Shown here piece after piece: positions 43,350 through 52,317 of a DNA stretch of 64,000 nucleotides. This DNA comes from Streptomyces sp. VRA16 Mangrove soil (lineage in GTDB: Bacteria; Actinomycetota; Actinomycetes; Streptomycetales; Streptomycetaceae), in assembly GCF_017377775.1 (NCBI RefSeq), contig NZ_JAFVLN010000005.1, forward strand, positions 434,001-498,000. The letters are read 5' to 3'. A program made the translations under genes and the position numbers. The notes under the pieces were generated by a model. It saw nothing but the letters and a program-made list of their open reading frames with translations, searched no databases and had not been told where the DNA came from. Numbering within the stretch: the first letter of the stretch is position 1; each line of letters begins with the position of its first letter.

Positions 43350-44876
43350 TCACTGCGCGAACCGGTCCCTCAGCTCCCGCTTGAGGATCTTGCCGCTCGC
43401 GTTGCGCGGCAGCGCGTCGACGAACACGATCCGTTTGGGGGCCTTGAAGTGGGCGAGGCGGCCGCGGGCGTGGGCGAGGAGTTCGTCCTCGGTGACGTCC
43501 GCGGCGCGCACCACGACCGCGGTGACCGCCTCGATCCAGCGCTCGTCCGGCAGGCCGATGACGGCGGTCTCGGCCACGGCCGGATGGGTGTACAGGGCGT
43601 CCTCGACCTGGCGTGAGGCGACCAGTACGCCGCCGGAGTTGATGACGTCCTTCACCCGGTCCACGACGGTGAAGTAGCCCTCGGCGTCGCGCACGGCGAG
43701 GTCGCCGGAGCGGAACCAGCCGTCGCGGAAGGCCAGTTCGCTCTCCTCGGGCTTGTCCCAATAGCCGTCGCACAGCTGCGGTGACCGGTAGACGACCTCA
43801 CCCGGGGTGCCGTCGGGGACGTCCTTGCCCTCCTCGTCGACGACCTTCGCCTCGACGAACAGGACGGGCCGCCCGCACGAGTCCATGCGGCCCTCGTGCT
43901 CGTCGGGGCCGAGGACCGTGGCGAGCGGGCCGATCTCGCTCTGGCCGAAGCAGTTGTAGAAGGCGAGGCCGGGCAGCCGGGCGCGCAGCCGCTCCAGGAC
44001 CGGCACCGGCATGATCGAGGCGCCGTAGTACGCCTTGCGCAGACCGCCGAGGTCACGGGTCGCGAAGTCGAGGTGCTGGGACAGGCCGATCCACACCGTC
44101 GGCGGCGCGAAGAGGCTGTCCGCGTCGCCGGCCTCGACGAGGTCGAAGACGCGGTCGGCGGCGGGCGCGTCCAGGATCGTGTTGGTGGCGCCGACCGCGA
44201 GGTACGGGACCAGGAAGACGTGCATCTGCGCCGAGTGGTACAGCGGCAGCGAGTGGACCGGACGGTCCGTCTCCTTCAGATCGAGCGCGTGGATGGCGCT
44301 CACGTACTCGTGGACGAGGGCGCGGTGCGACATCATCGCGCCCTTCGGCAGCGCCGTCGTCCCGGACGTGTAGAGGAGCTGGACGAGGTCGTCGGAGTCC
44401 GGCGCCGGTCCGTCGTAGGGCGCCGCGGCCGGCAGGCGGGCGAGGAGCGAGTCGTCCGCGTCGCGCAGCGGCAGCGTGCGGACGCCCTCGGGGAGCCGTC
44501 CGGTCAGGTCCGGGTCGGTGAGGACCACGGCGCTGCCCGACTGGCGCACGATGTAGGCCAGGTCGTCGCCGGTGAGGTTCTGGTTGACGGGGACGTGCAC
44601 GAGGCCGGCCCGCGCGCAGGCCAGGAAGCCGATGAGGTACGCGTCGGAGTTGTGTCCGTAGGCGCCGACCCGGTCGCCGGGCGAGAGGCCCAGGCCGCGC
44701 AGCGCACCGGCCGCGCGCGAGACCGCGTCGTCCAGCTCCTCGTACGTCCATGAACGCGGCCCGTAGCGCAGCGCGACGCGCGCCGGGGTGCGGCGGGCGC
44801 TGCGCCGCAGCACTCCGTCGACGGTGCTGCCACCCGCCGCGCGTGCCCCTGCTCCTGCTGCCTGTGACGTCGTCAT
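43350..44876 (-). CDS. Acyl-CoA synthetase (AMP-forming), long/medium-chain type
   Basis: A 508-residue ANL ligase. Landmarks are VQLLYTSGTTALPKGAMM (P-loop), 'LPLYHSAQMHVFLVPYLAVGATN', 'AFYNCFGQSEIGPLATVL', GWFRSGDLAVRDAEGYF and VDRVKDVINSGGVLVASRQVEDAL, with A10 Lys in ASGKILKREL. Similar to fatty-acid-CoA ligases of the FadD group. It is divergent from the secreted acylase across a 117-bp promoter that contains a TetR-like palindrome. The pairing suggests use of acyl chains released by the acylase (inference). Confidence 0.92.
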   Translation of the reverse strand: MTTSQAAGAGARAAGGSTVDGVLRRSARRTPARVALRYGPRSWTYEELDDAVSRAAGALRGLGLSPGDRVGAYGHNSDAYLIGFLACARAGLVHVPVNQNLTGDDLAYIVRQSGSAVVLTDPDLTGRLPEGVRTLPLRDADDSLLARLPAAAPYDGPAPDSDDLVQLLYTSGTTALPKGAMMSHRALVHEYVSAIHALDLKETDRPVHSLPLYHSAQMHVFLVPYLAVGATNTILDAPAADRVFDLVEAGDADSLFAPPTVWIGLSQHLDFATRDLGGLRKAYYGASIMPVPVLERLRARLPGLAFYNCFGQSEIGPLATVLGPDEHEGRMDSCGRPVLFVEAKVVDEEGKDVPDGTPGEVVYRSPQLCDGYWDKPEESELAFRDGWFRSGDLAVRDAEGYFTVVDRVKDVINSGGVLVASRQVEDALYTHPAVAETAVIGLPDERWIEAVTAVVVRAADVTEDELLAHARGRLAHFKAPKRIVFVDALPRNASGKILKRELRDRFAQ

Positions 44877-44942
44877 GGCGTGATCCTGTGCGGTGGCGGA
44901 CGCCAGGTCAAGACACGTGCCACCACCCCTCGGCAGCGGACA

Positions 44943-44954
44943 TACCGACTGGTA
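44943..44954. promoter_or_regulatory. Palindrome TACC-GACT-GGTA between ligase and acylase
   Basis: A perfect 4-bp arm palindrome in the middle of the divergent promoter, within ATACCGACTGGTAC. This layout is frequent for TetR-family operators and would place ligase and acylase under one regulator. No TetR gene is adjacent. Confidence 0.5.
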
Positions 44955-44993
44955 CGCTCAACCGCCTTTGCCCTCACGACAGTTGGGAGCACG

Positions 44994-47414
44994 ATGCACA
45001 CCCGCCCGAGACAACGGCGCCTCGTGGTAGTCGGTACGGCCCTGTTGACCGTCCTCACGGCCTCGGCCGCGCTGCCGTCGGCCGCGGCCGACCACGCGGA
45101 GCACCATCACGGCGGCGGCCTGTCCGCCACCATCCGGTACACCGAGTACGGCATTCCGCACATCGTCGCGAAGGACTACGCGAACCTCGGCTTCGGCACC
45201 GGCTGGGCGCAGGCCGCCGACCAGGTCTGCACGCTCGCCGACGGGTTCGTCACGCTGCGCGGTGAGCGCTCGCGTTACTTCGGCGCGGACGCGGCGCCGG
45301 ACGGCTCGCTCTCCTCGGCGACCAAGAACCTCTCCAGCGACCTGTACTTCAAGGGCGTACGCCGGTCGGGGACGGTGGAGAAGCTGCTCGCCACGCCCGC
45401 ACCGGAGGGCCCGAGCAGGGACGTGAAGGACGCGATGCGCGGCTGGGCCGCCGGGTACAACGCATGGCTGCAGCAGAATCCGATCACCGACCCGGCCTGC
45501 AAGGGCGCGGACTGGGTGAGGCCGGTGAGCGAACTCGACGTCGCCGCGCGGGGTTTCGCGATATCGGTGCTCGGCGGTCAGGGCCGCGGCATCGACGGGA
45601 TCACGGCCGGGCAGCCACCGGCCGCTCCCGGTGCGGGCAGCACCGAGAAGGCGCCGACCGACAAGCAACTCGCCACCGCAGCAAGCGAGTTGTTCAGCCA
45701 GGACGACTCCGACATGGGATCGAACGCGGTCGCGTTCAGCGGGGCCGCGACGGCGAACGGGCGGGGGCTGCTGCTCGGGAACCCGCACTATCCGTGGCAG
45801 GGCGGCCGTCGCTTCTGGCAGTCGCAGCAGACGATTCCCGGTGAACTGAACGTCATGGGCGGCTCGTTGCTGGGCACGACCGGTGTCTCCATCGGGCACA
45901 ACGCGCACGTGGCGTGGAGTCACACGGTCGCCACCGGTGTCACGCTCAATCTGCATCAGCTCACGCTCGACCCGTCCGACCCGACGACGTACGTGGTCGA
46001 CGGCAAGCCGGAGAGGATGACGAAGCGGACCGTGACCGTGCCGGTCAAGGGGGGCGCGGACGTGACGCGGACGCAGTGGTGGACGCGGTACGGGCCGGTC
46101 GTCACCTCGCTCGGCGCCCAGCTGCCGCTGCCCTGGACCGCGACGACGGCGTACGCGCTGGGCGACCCGAACGCGCTGAACATGCGGGCCTCGGACACCG
46201 CCCTCGGCTTCAGCAAGGCCCGCTCGACGGAGGACATCCTGAAGTCCCTGCGGCGCACCCAGGGCATTCCGTGGGTGAACACGATCGCGGCGGACTCCTC
46301 CGGGCACTCGCTGTTCACGCAGTCACAGGTGCTCCCCCGCATCACCGACGAGCTGGCGGCGCGCTGTTCGACGGCGCTCGGCAAGATCACGTACCCGGCG
46401 TCGGGCGTCGCGATCCTGGACGGTTCACGCGGCGACTGCGCGCTCGGCAGCGACAAGGACGCCGTACAGCCGGGCGTCTTCGGGCCGTCGAAGATGCCGG
46501 TGCTCAAGGACGCCCCGTACGCGGAGAACTCCAACGACAGTGCCTGGCTGGCCAATCTGGACCGGCCGCTCACCGGGTACGAGCGGGTCTTCGGCACGGT
46601 CGGCACGCCGCGTTCGATGCGGACGCGCGGCGCCGCCGAGGACGTCTCGGCGATGGCGGGCAAGGGCGGTCTGACGGTCGCGGACCTGCAGCGGCAGCAG
46701 TTCACGGACCGGGTTCCGGCCGGTGATCTCGCGGCGGCGGACACCGCGAAGGCGTGCGCGACGCTGCCCGGTGGCACGGCAACGGGAAGTGACGGCAAGG
46801 TGGTTGACGTGTCGGCGGCGTGCGGGGTCCTGAAGTCCTGGGACCGCACGATGAGCACCGACAGCAGGGGCGCGCTGCTCTTCGACCGGTTCTGGCGCAG
46901 GCTCGGCGCGGCGGTCCCGGCGGCGCAGCTGTGGAAGGTGCCGTTCTCCGCGGCTGATCCCGTGCGTACGCCGAACACGCTGAACACGGACGTCCCGGCG
47001 TTCGCCACCGCGCTGGCCGACACGGTGGCCGAACTGCGCACCGCGAACATCCCGTTGGACGCGAAGCTCGGCGACCATCAGTTCGTGGTGCGCGGCGGGG
47101 AGCGGATCCCGGTGCACGGCGGTACCGAGGCGCTCGGCGTCTGGAACAAGGTCGAGCCGAACTGGGACGCGGCGAACGGCGGCTACACGGAGGTCGTGCA
47201 CGGCTCCAGTTACATCCAGGCCGTGGGCTGGAACGGCAGCCGCTGCCCGGACGCGCGCACGCTGCTCACGTACTCCCAGTCGTCGAACCCGAACTCGGCG
47301 CACTACAGCGACCAGACCCGGCTCTTCTCCCAGAAGAAGTGGGTCACGGAACGCTTCTGCGAGAAGGACATCCTGCGCTCGCCGGCGCTGAAGGTGGTGC
47401 GGGTGCGCGACTGA
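44994..47414 (+). CDS. Secreted Ntn acylase (AHL / aculeacin A acylase type)
   Basis: An 806-residue penicillin-acylase-superfamily precursor. Signal peptide residues 1-36 (RRLVVVGTALLTVLTASAALPSAAA). Autoproteolysis should occur before S243 in DSDMGSNAVAF, giving an alpha chain of about 200 residues and a beta chain of 564. The beta chain shows NPHYPWQGGRRFWQSQQ (substrate pocket), SIGHNAHVAWSHTVATGV (oxyanion Asn/His region) and RYGPVVTS. Length and motif order match Streptomyces AhlM and aculeacin A acylases, which deacylate N-acyl-homoserine lactones, echinocandin-type lipopeptides and penicillins. ATG at 44994 follows GGGAG. Four Cys pairs may form disulfides. Exact substrate unproven. 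Confidence 0.9.
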   Translation: MHTRPRQRRLVVVGTALLTVLTASAALPSAAADHAEHHHGGGLSATIRYTEYGIPHIVAKDYANLGFGTGWAQAADQVCTLADGFVTLRGERSRYFGADAAPDGSLSSATKNLSSDLYFKGVRRSGTVEKLLATPAPEGPSRDVKDAMRGWAAGYNAWLQQNPITDPACKGADWVRPVSELDVAARGFAISVLGGQGRGIDGITAGQPPAAPGAGSTEKAPTDKQLATAASELFSQDDSDMGSNAVAFSGAATANGRGLLLGNPHYPWQGGRRFWQSQQTIPGELNVMGGSLLGTTGVSIGHNAHVAWSHTVATGVTLNLHQLTLDPSDPTTYVVDGKPERMTKRTVTVPVKGGADVTRTQWWTRYGPVVTSLGAQLPLPWTATTAYALGDPNALNMRASDTALGFSKARSTEDILKSLRRTQGIPWVNTIAADSSGHSLFTQSQVLPRITDELAARCSTALGKITYPASGVAILDGSRGDCALGSDKDAVQPGVFGPSKMPVLKDAPYAENSNDSAWLANLDRPLTGYERVFGTVGTPRSMRTRGAAEDVSAMAGKGGLTVADLQRQQFTDRVPAGDLAAADTAKACATLPGGTATGSDGKVVDVSAACGVLKSWDRTMSTDSRGALLFDRFWRRLGAAVPAAQLWKVPFSAADPVRTPNTLNTDVPAFATALADTVAELRTANIPLDAKLGDHQFVVRGGERIPVHGGTEALGVWNKVEPNWDAANGGYTEVVHGSSYIQAVGWNGSRCPDARTLLTYSQSSNPNSAHYSDQTRLFSQKKWVTERFCEKDILRSPALKVVRVRD

Positions 47415-47435
47415 TTCCGCACACGCGCCACGGGA

Positions 47436-47477
47436 GGGAGGGGCGGCACGGTCACACGACCCGTGTCCGCCCCTCCC
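47436..47477. terminator. Terminator between acylase and acyl-CoA synthetase
   Basis: GGGAGGGGCGG (47436-47446) pairs with CCGCCCCTCCC (47467-47477) and the inner CACGG pairs with CCGTG, giving a 16-bp stem with one bulge, between convergent genes. Confidence 0.88.
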
Positions 47478-47480
47478 GGT

Positions 47481-49028
47481 TCACACAGCCCGCGTCCGCC
47501 CCTCCCAGTACGGGTCGCGCAGCCGCCGCTTGTACAGCTTGCCGTTGGGGTCGCGCGGCATCGTCTCGATGAAGTCGACGCTCTTCGGCCGCTTGTAGCC
47601 CGCGAGTCGGGTCTCGCAGTGGGCGAGGATCTCGGCGGCAAGAGCCTGCCCGGCCTCGCGCCCCTCGGCGACCTCGACGACGGCCTTGACCTCCTCGCCC
47701 CAGTCGTCGTGCGGGATGCCGAAGGCGGCCGCGTCGGCGACGGCGGGGTGGGTGAGGAGCGCGGACTCGATCTCGGCGGGGTAGATGTTGACGCCGCCCG
47801 AGATGATCATGTCGATCTTGCGGTCGCGCAGGAAGAGATAGCCGTCCTCGTCGAGGACGCCGAGGTCGCCCACGGTGAAGAAGTCGCCGATGCGGTTCTT
47901 CTTCGTCTTCGCCTCGTCCTTGTGGTACGCGAATCCGCCGGTGTTCATCTTCAGGTAGACGGTGCCGAGTTCGCCGGGCGGCAGCCGGTTGCCGTCGTCG
48001 TCGAAGACCGCCAGCTCGCTGATGGGCCAGGCCTTTCCGACGGTTCCCGGCTTCTTCAGCCAGTCCTCGGCGGTGGCGAACGCGCCGCCGCCCTCGCTCG
48101 CCGCGTAGTACTCCTCGACGCACGTTCCCCACCAGTCGATCATCGCGCGCTTGACGTGGTCGGGGCAGGGCGCGGCGCCGTGGATCGCGTGCCGCATGGA
48201 CGTGACGTCGTACCGGTCCCTGATCTCCTGCGGCAGGGCGAGCAGGCGGTGGAACTGGGTCGGCACCATGTGGGTGTGCGTGCACCGGTGGGTGTCGATG
48301 AGGCGGAGCATCTCCTCGGGCGTCCACTTGTCCATCAGGACCAGCCGGTGCCCAATGTGCAGGGACGCGCCCGCGAACTGGAGCACGGCCGTGTGGTACA
48401 GCGGTGAGCAGACCAGGTGGACGTTGTCGTCGAACGGCTTGATGCCGAAGATGCCGAGGAATCCGCCGAGGTAGGACTCCTCGGGGAGCTTGCCCGACAG
48501 CGGGCGGCGGATGCCGCGCGGGCGGCCCGTCGTGCCCGAGGTGTAGTTCATGACCCAGCCGAGGGTGCGGTCCGCCGGCGCCGACTCGGCCTGCCCGTCG
48601 AGGAGTTCGGCGTACGGGCGGAAGGTGTCGACCGCGCCGACGCTGTAGCGGTGCGTGGCCGGGAGCTTCGCCTCGTCGGCGGCGGCGCGGGCCTGGTCGG
48701 CGAAGCGCTCGTGGGCGATCAACACCTTCGCTCCGGAGTCGGAGACGATCCAGGCGATCTCCGGGCCGACCAGATGGTGGTTGACCGGGACCAGGTAGAA
48801 GCCGGCCTGGGAGGCGGCCAGGTAGGCGGTGAAGAACTCGACGCCGTTGGGGAGGACGACGGCGAAGGCGTCGCCGCGCCGGAGTCCGGCGGCGCGCAGG
48901 CCGTGCACCAGCTGATTGGCGGCGGCGTGCAGGCGGCCCGCCGTCCATTCCTCGCCGTCGGGGGCGATCAGGGCGGTACGGTCCGGCTCCGCCGTGGCTT
49001 GGGCCCAGAAGCCGTTCGGGTTGGACAT
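47481..49028 (-). CDS. Acyl-CoA synthetase (AMP-forming)
   Basis: A 515-residue ANL ligase starting at 49028 (MSNPNGFWAQATAEPD). VMNYTSGTTGRPRGIRRP is the adenylate motif, 'CVEEYYAASEGGGAFATAEDW' the A5 region with Glu, FFTVGDLGVLDEDGYLFLRDRKIDMIISGGVNIYPAEIE (split over A7-A8) the hinge, and A10 Lys lies in PNGKLYKRRL. The same strand carries a nitronate monooxygenase-like gene 104 bp upstream; both may be driven from the promoter with the TCTGAT-N5-GTCAGA site. Confidence 0.92.
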   Translation of the reverse strand: MSNPNGFWAQATAEPDRTALIAPDGEEWTAGRLHAAANQLVHGLRAAGLRRGDAFAVVLPNGVEFFTAYLAASQAGFYLVPVNHHLVGPEIAWIVSDSGAKVLIAHERFADQARAAADEAKLPATHRYSVGAVDTFRPYAELLDGQAESAPADRTLGWVMNYTSGTTGRPRGIRRPLSGKLPEESYLGGFLGIFGIKPFDDNVHLVCSPLYHTAVLQFAGASLHIGHRLVLMDKWTPEEMLRLIDTHRCTHTHMVPTQFHRLLALPQEIRDRYDVTSMRHAIHGAAPCPDHVKRAMIDWWGTCVEEYYAASEGGGAFATAEDWLKKPGTVGKAWPISELAVFDDDGNRLPPGELGTVYLKMNTGGFAYHKDEAKTKKNRIGDFFTVGDLGVLDEDGYLFLRDRKIDMIISGGVNIYPAEIESALLTHPAVADAAAFGIPHDDWGEEVKAVVEVAEGREAGQALAAEILAHCETRLAGYKRPKSVDFIETMPRDPNGKLYKRRLRDPYWEGRTRAV

Positions 49029-49132
49029 GGTGGGGCGTCCCTTCTCGTCTGCCGGGTGCTGTGGAGGACGGGTGCGGGCGGCACGTGGCGGGTCCCCGGC
49101 ACTCCGCGACGACTTCGCACCCCCTGCGGCGC

Positions 49133-50248
49133 CTATCGCCCCGCGATCCGGTTGATCCGGTCGATGGCCTTCTCGAAGCCCCGGGTCAGGTCGTCGAAGA
49201 CGGCCTGGACGCCGCGCTCCTCGTTCATGCGGCCCACGATCTGCCCCACGGGCGTGCCGAGCAGCGGCTCGACCTCGTACTTCTGGATGCGTGACACGGC
49301 CTCGGCTACGAGCAGACCCTGCAACGGCATGGGCAGGGTGCCGGGCCCCGCCGGGTCGTCCCAGGCGTCGGTCCACTCGGTGCGCAGTTGGCGCGCGGGC
49401 TTGCCGGTCAGCGCGCGGGAGCGGACCGTGTCGCCGGATCCGGCGGCGAGCAGTTTGCGGGTGAGTGCCGCGGAGTGCATGTCCGCCTCGGTGGTCGTCA
49501 GCCATACCGAGCCGAGCCACACGCCCTGCGCGCCGAGCGCGAGCGCGGCGGCGATCTGCTGTCCGCTGCCGATGCCGCCGGCGGCGAGCACGGGCAGCGG
49601 GTCCACGGCGTCCACGACCTCGGGCGTGAGCACCATGGAGGCGATCTCGCCGGTGTGGCCGCCGGCCTCGTACCCCTGGGCGACGACGATGTCGATGCCC
49701 GCCTCCGCGTGCTTGCGGGCGTGCCGGGCGCTGCCCGCGAGCGCGGCGACGAGCACGTCGTGGTCGTGGGCGCGGGCGATGACGTCGGCCGGGGGTGAGC
49801 CGAGCGCGTTGGCGAGGAGCTTGATCGGGTAGTCGAAGGCGACGTCGAGCTGGCTGCGCGCGACCTGTTCCATCCAGCCGGTGATCCGCCAGCCGGACGC
49901 CTCCCCCTCGGCGAGCTCGGGCACGCCGTGCCGGGCGAGGGTGTCCCGGACGAACTGCCGGTGGCCCTCCGGGATCATGGCCTCGACGTCGGCCTCGGTC
50001 AGCGTGTGGTGTCCTTTGGCTTCGACCTTCTTGGCGGGCATGACGACGTCGAGGCCGTAGGGCTTTCCGTCGGCGTGCGCGTGCAGCCAGTCGAGGTCGC
50101 GTTTGAGTTCGTCGGGCGCCGTGTAGCGGACCGCGCCGAGCACGCCGAAGCCTCCTGCCCTGCTGATGGCCGCGGCCACCGCAGGGAACGGCGTGAAGCC
50201 GAAGACAGCGTGCTCGATCCCCAGTTTCTTGCTCAGCTCCGTCTGCAT
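49133..50248 (-). CDS. Nitronate monooxygenase-family flavoprotein
   Basis: A 371-residue TIM-barrel FMN protein of the NMO/2-nitropropane dioxygenase/FabK-like group. 'HAVFGFTPFPAVAAAISRAGGFGVLGA' opens the barrel; GIDIVVAQGYEAGGHTG carries the FMN phosphate site; LPVLAAGGIGSGQQIAAALALGAQGVWLGS completes flavin binding. Whether the catalytic His of true NMOs is present was not established ('EAGGHTGE' supplies a candidate). Many members in acyl-CoA operons act as enoyl reductases or unknown oxidases, so the name is family-level only. Confidence 0.88.
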   Translation of the reverse strand: MQTELSKKLGIEHAVFGFTPFPAVAAAISRAGGFGVLGAVRYTAPDELKRDLDWLHAHADGKPYGLDVVMPAKKVEAKGHHTLTEADVEAMIPEGHRQFVRDTLARHGVPELAEGEASGWRITGWMEQVARSQLDVAFDYPIKLLANALGSPPADVIARAHDHDVLVAALAGSARHARKHAEAGIDIVVAQGYEAGGHTGEIASMVLTPEVVDAVDPLPVLAAGGIGSGQQIAAALALGAQGVWLGSVWLTTTEADMHSAALTRKLLAAGSGDTVRSRALTGKPARQLRTEWTDAWDDPAGPGTLPMPLQGLLVAEAVSRIQKYEVEPLLGTPVGQIVGRMNEERGVQAVFDDLTRGFEKAIDRINRIAGR

Positions 50249-50290
50249 GGGCGCAGGATGCCGCAGCGAACGAGCCGACGGAAGGGGTTT

Positions 50291-50307
50291 TCTGATGCAG
50301 CGTCAGA
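50291..50307. promoter_or_regulatory. Inverted-repeat operator TCTGAT-N5-GTCAGA
   Basis: Five of six arm bases are complementary, in the same 6-5-6 layout as 33215-33231. It lies 43 bp upstream of the nitronate monooxygenase-like start, between it and the divergent hydrolase gene. Confidence 0.6.
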
Positions 50308-50355
50308 TTCTTCACCGGCCGGGCCCGAGGTCGAGGTGGTTGACACGGAGCAGCC

Positions 50356-50403
50356 TTGACATGAAAGTTTCACCCGTCGTGGTAGATCCCGAAAGATACT
50401 TTC
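50356..50403 (+). promoter_or_regulatory. Promoter with two GAAAG palindromes before serine hydrolase
   Basis: TTGACA (50356-50361) is a consensus -35. GAAA-G-TTTC (50363-50371) and GAAAG-ATA-CTTTC (50391-50403) are perfect inverted repeats; the latter touches the ribosome site. CGAAA-N-TTTCG-like sites are known to control xylan/xyloside genes in Streptomyces through LacI/ROK-type regulators, so carbohydrate control is possible. Confidence 0.55.
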
Positions 50404-50417
50404 AGGAGGGCCCGTTG

Positions 50418-52220
50418 ATGACTGGCGCAGGCGGAGCAGCGGACAGATCCGGCCGGGAGCGCACCGGCCTCACCCGGCGCCGGCTCGGCGCCGCCACCCT
50501 CGCGCTGGGCGGTGCGCTCGCCCTCGCCCCGTTCCCCGCGGGACCCGCGACGGCCGCGTCCCCGAACCGGCGCCCGACGCTGCGCCACGGCTCGCCGGAG
50601 CGCGCGGGCCTGCTCGCCGGCCCGCTGCGCCAGCTGGTCGCCGATGCCGAGAAATACCTCGGCACCTTCCCCGGCGGCCCCAAGCACCCGTGGTACGCGG
50701 GCGCCGTCCTGCTCGCCGGGCGCGGCGGCACGGTGGCCCTGCACCAGCCGATCGGCAAGGCGGTGCGGTACGCGCACTACGACGACGCGACCGACACGGG
50801 CGTGGAGTTCCCCGCGGACCAGCAGATCGACATGGCCGAGGACACCGTCTTCGACCTGGCGTCGGTCTCCAAGCTCTTCACGTCGATCCTCGCCGTGCAG
50901 GAGATCGAGCGCGGCCATCTGGAGCTGGAGACGAAGGTCGCCTCGTACCTGCCGGACTTCGCCGGCGCGGGCAAGCAGGACGTGACCATCCGTCAACTGC
51001 TCACCCACACGTCGGGGTTCACGGCGTGGATCCCGCTGTACAAGGAGCCGAACCGCGAGGGCCAGGTGCGGCTGATCTGGAACCAGCCGCTGCTCAACCC
51101 GCCGGGCACGAAGTACCTCTACTCGGACCTCAACCTGATCTCGCTCCAGCTCGTCCTGGAGAAGCTCACCGGCAAGACGCTCGACGTGCTGTTGCGCGAG
51201 CGCATCACCGGGCCGCTCGGCATGACGCGCACCCGCTACAACCCGCCCGCCGACTGGAAGCCGAAGGTCGCCGCGACGGAGGACGCCCGCGCGCCCTGGT
51301 CGGGCCTGAACCGCGGCCTGGTGTGGGGCGAGGTGCACGACGAGAACGCGTACGGTCTGGGCGGGGTCGCGGGCCACGCGGGCGTCTTCTCCACGGCCTG
51401 GGACCTGGCGGTGCTCGGCCGTACCCTGCTCAACGGCGGTGTGTACGGTGACGCGCGCATCCTCTCCCAGGAGTCGGTGGACCTGATGTTCACCGACTTC
51501 AACCAGGCGTTCCCGGGCGACGAGCACGGGCTCGGTTTCGAGCTCTACCAGCACTGGTACATGGGCGCGATGGCGACGCCGCGCACGGCGGGCCACACGG
51601 GCTTCACCGGTACGTCGATCGTGCTCGACCCGACGACGGACTCGTTCCTGATCGTCCTCGGCAACTCCGTTCACCCCGTGCGCAACTGGCGGTCCGGCTC
51701 CGCACCCCGGGTCGCCGCGGGCACCGACATGGCGCGGGCCGTCGCGGTCCGCCCCGCGCACGGCCGCGCGGCCTGGTTCTCCGGGATGGCGAGCGCCACG
51801 TCGGCGACGCTGACCTTGCCGGATCTTCAACTGACCTCACCCAACGCCCGGTTGAGCTGCGCGCTGTGGTGGGACACCGAGCCGCACTCCGACTTCCTCT
51901 TCCTGGAGGCGTCGACGGACGGCGGTACGACATGGAAGGCACTGCCGTTCACCACTGACCGCACGGATGCGCACGACACCGGGTCCGTGGACGGCTGGTC
52001 GGGCCGCACCTGGCACCACCTCGCCGCGGATCTCGGCGGATTCGGCACGGGCGCCGTCCGGGTGCGGTGGCGGTACACGACGGACCAGCTCTACGTCGGC
52101 CGCGGCGTGTACGTGGACGGGATCCGGGTCACCGACGGCCGCCGGGTCGCCTTCGACGCGTCACGCCCCGCCGATTCCTCCCGCATCGAGGCGGCGGGCT
52201 GGACGGAGTCGCGGGACTGA
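50418..52220 (+). CDS. Tat-exported serine hydrolase (beta-lactamase/S12 family) with C-terminal jelly-roll domain
   Basis: A 600-residue protein with a twin-arginine signal (LTRRRLGAATLALGGALAL, cleavage near GPATAA at about 50). The penicillin-binding fold spans about 60-440: SVSK gives S149/K152, YSDLN the Tyr-x-Asn equivalent, and HTGFTG replaces the usual KTG triad. Residues about 455-590 form a beta-sandwich (ALWWDTEPHSDFLFLEASTDGG...) like those appended to secreted esterases and peptidases. Start at 50418 is eight bases after CAGGAGG. Family members include esterases, D-aminopeptidases and beta-N-acetylglucosaminidase-associated hydrolases; beta-lactam resistance is not implied. Confidence 0.85.
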   Translation: MTGAGGAADRSGRERTGLTRRRLGAATLALGGALALAPFPAGPATAASPNRRPTLRHGSPERAGLLAGPLRQLVADAEKYLGTFPGGPKHPWYAGAVLLAGRGGTVALHQPIGKAVRYAHYDDATDTGVEFPADQQIDMAEDTVFDLASVSKLFTSILAVQEIERGHLELETKVASYLPDFAGAGKQDVTIRQLLTHTSGFTAWIPLYKEPNREGQVRLIWNQPLLNPPGTKYLYSDLNLISLQLVLEKLTGKTLDVLLRERITGPLGMTRTRYNPPADWKPKVAATEDARAPWSGLNRGLVWGEVHDENAYGLGGVAGHAGVFSTAWDLAVLGRTLLNGGVYGDARILSQESVDLMFTDFNQAFPGDEHGLGFELYQHWYMGAMATPRTAGHTGFTGTSIVLDPTTDSFLIVLGNSVHPVRNWRSGSAPRVAAGTDMARAVAVRPAHGRAAWFSGMASATSATLTLPDLQLTSPNARLSCALWWDTEPHSDFLFLEASTDGGTTWKALPFTTDRTDAHDTGSVDGWSGRTWHHLAADLGGFGTGAVRVRWRYTTDQLYVGRGVYVDGIRVTDGRRVAFDASRPADSSRIEAAGWTESRD

Positions 52221-52317
52221 GTCCGCCACCGCACGGAGTTCCAACCGCTCGGTCAGCCATCTGACCTGGCGGTTCGACCCGGCGTGCCGACGGTACGCAC
52301 GAGGAGGAGCGGACGCA

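Noticed and set aside
50418-52220. True beta-lactamase
   Set aside because: HTG replaces KTG, there is a large extra domain, and the promoter suggests sugar control; family S12 hydrolases are mostly esterases or peptidases.
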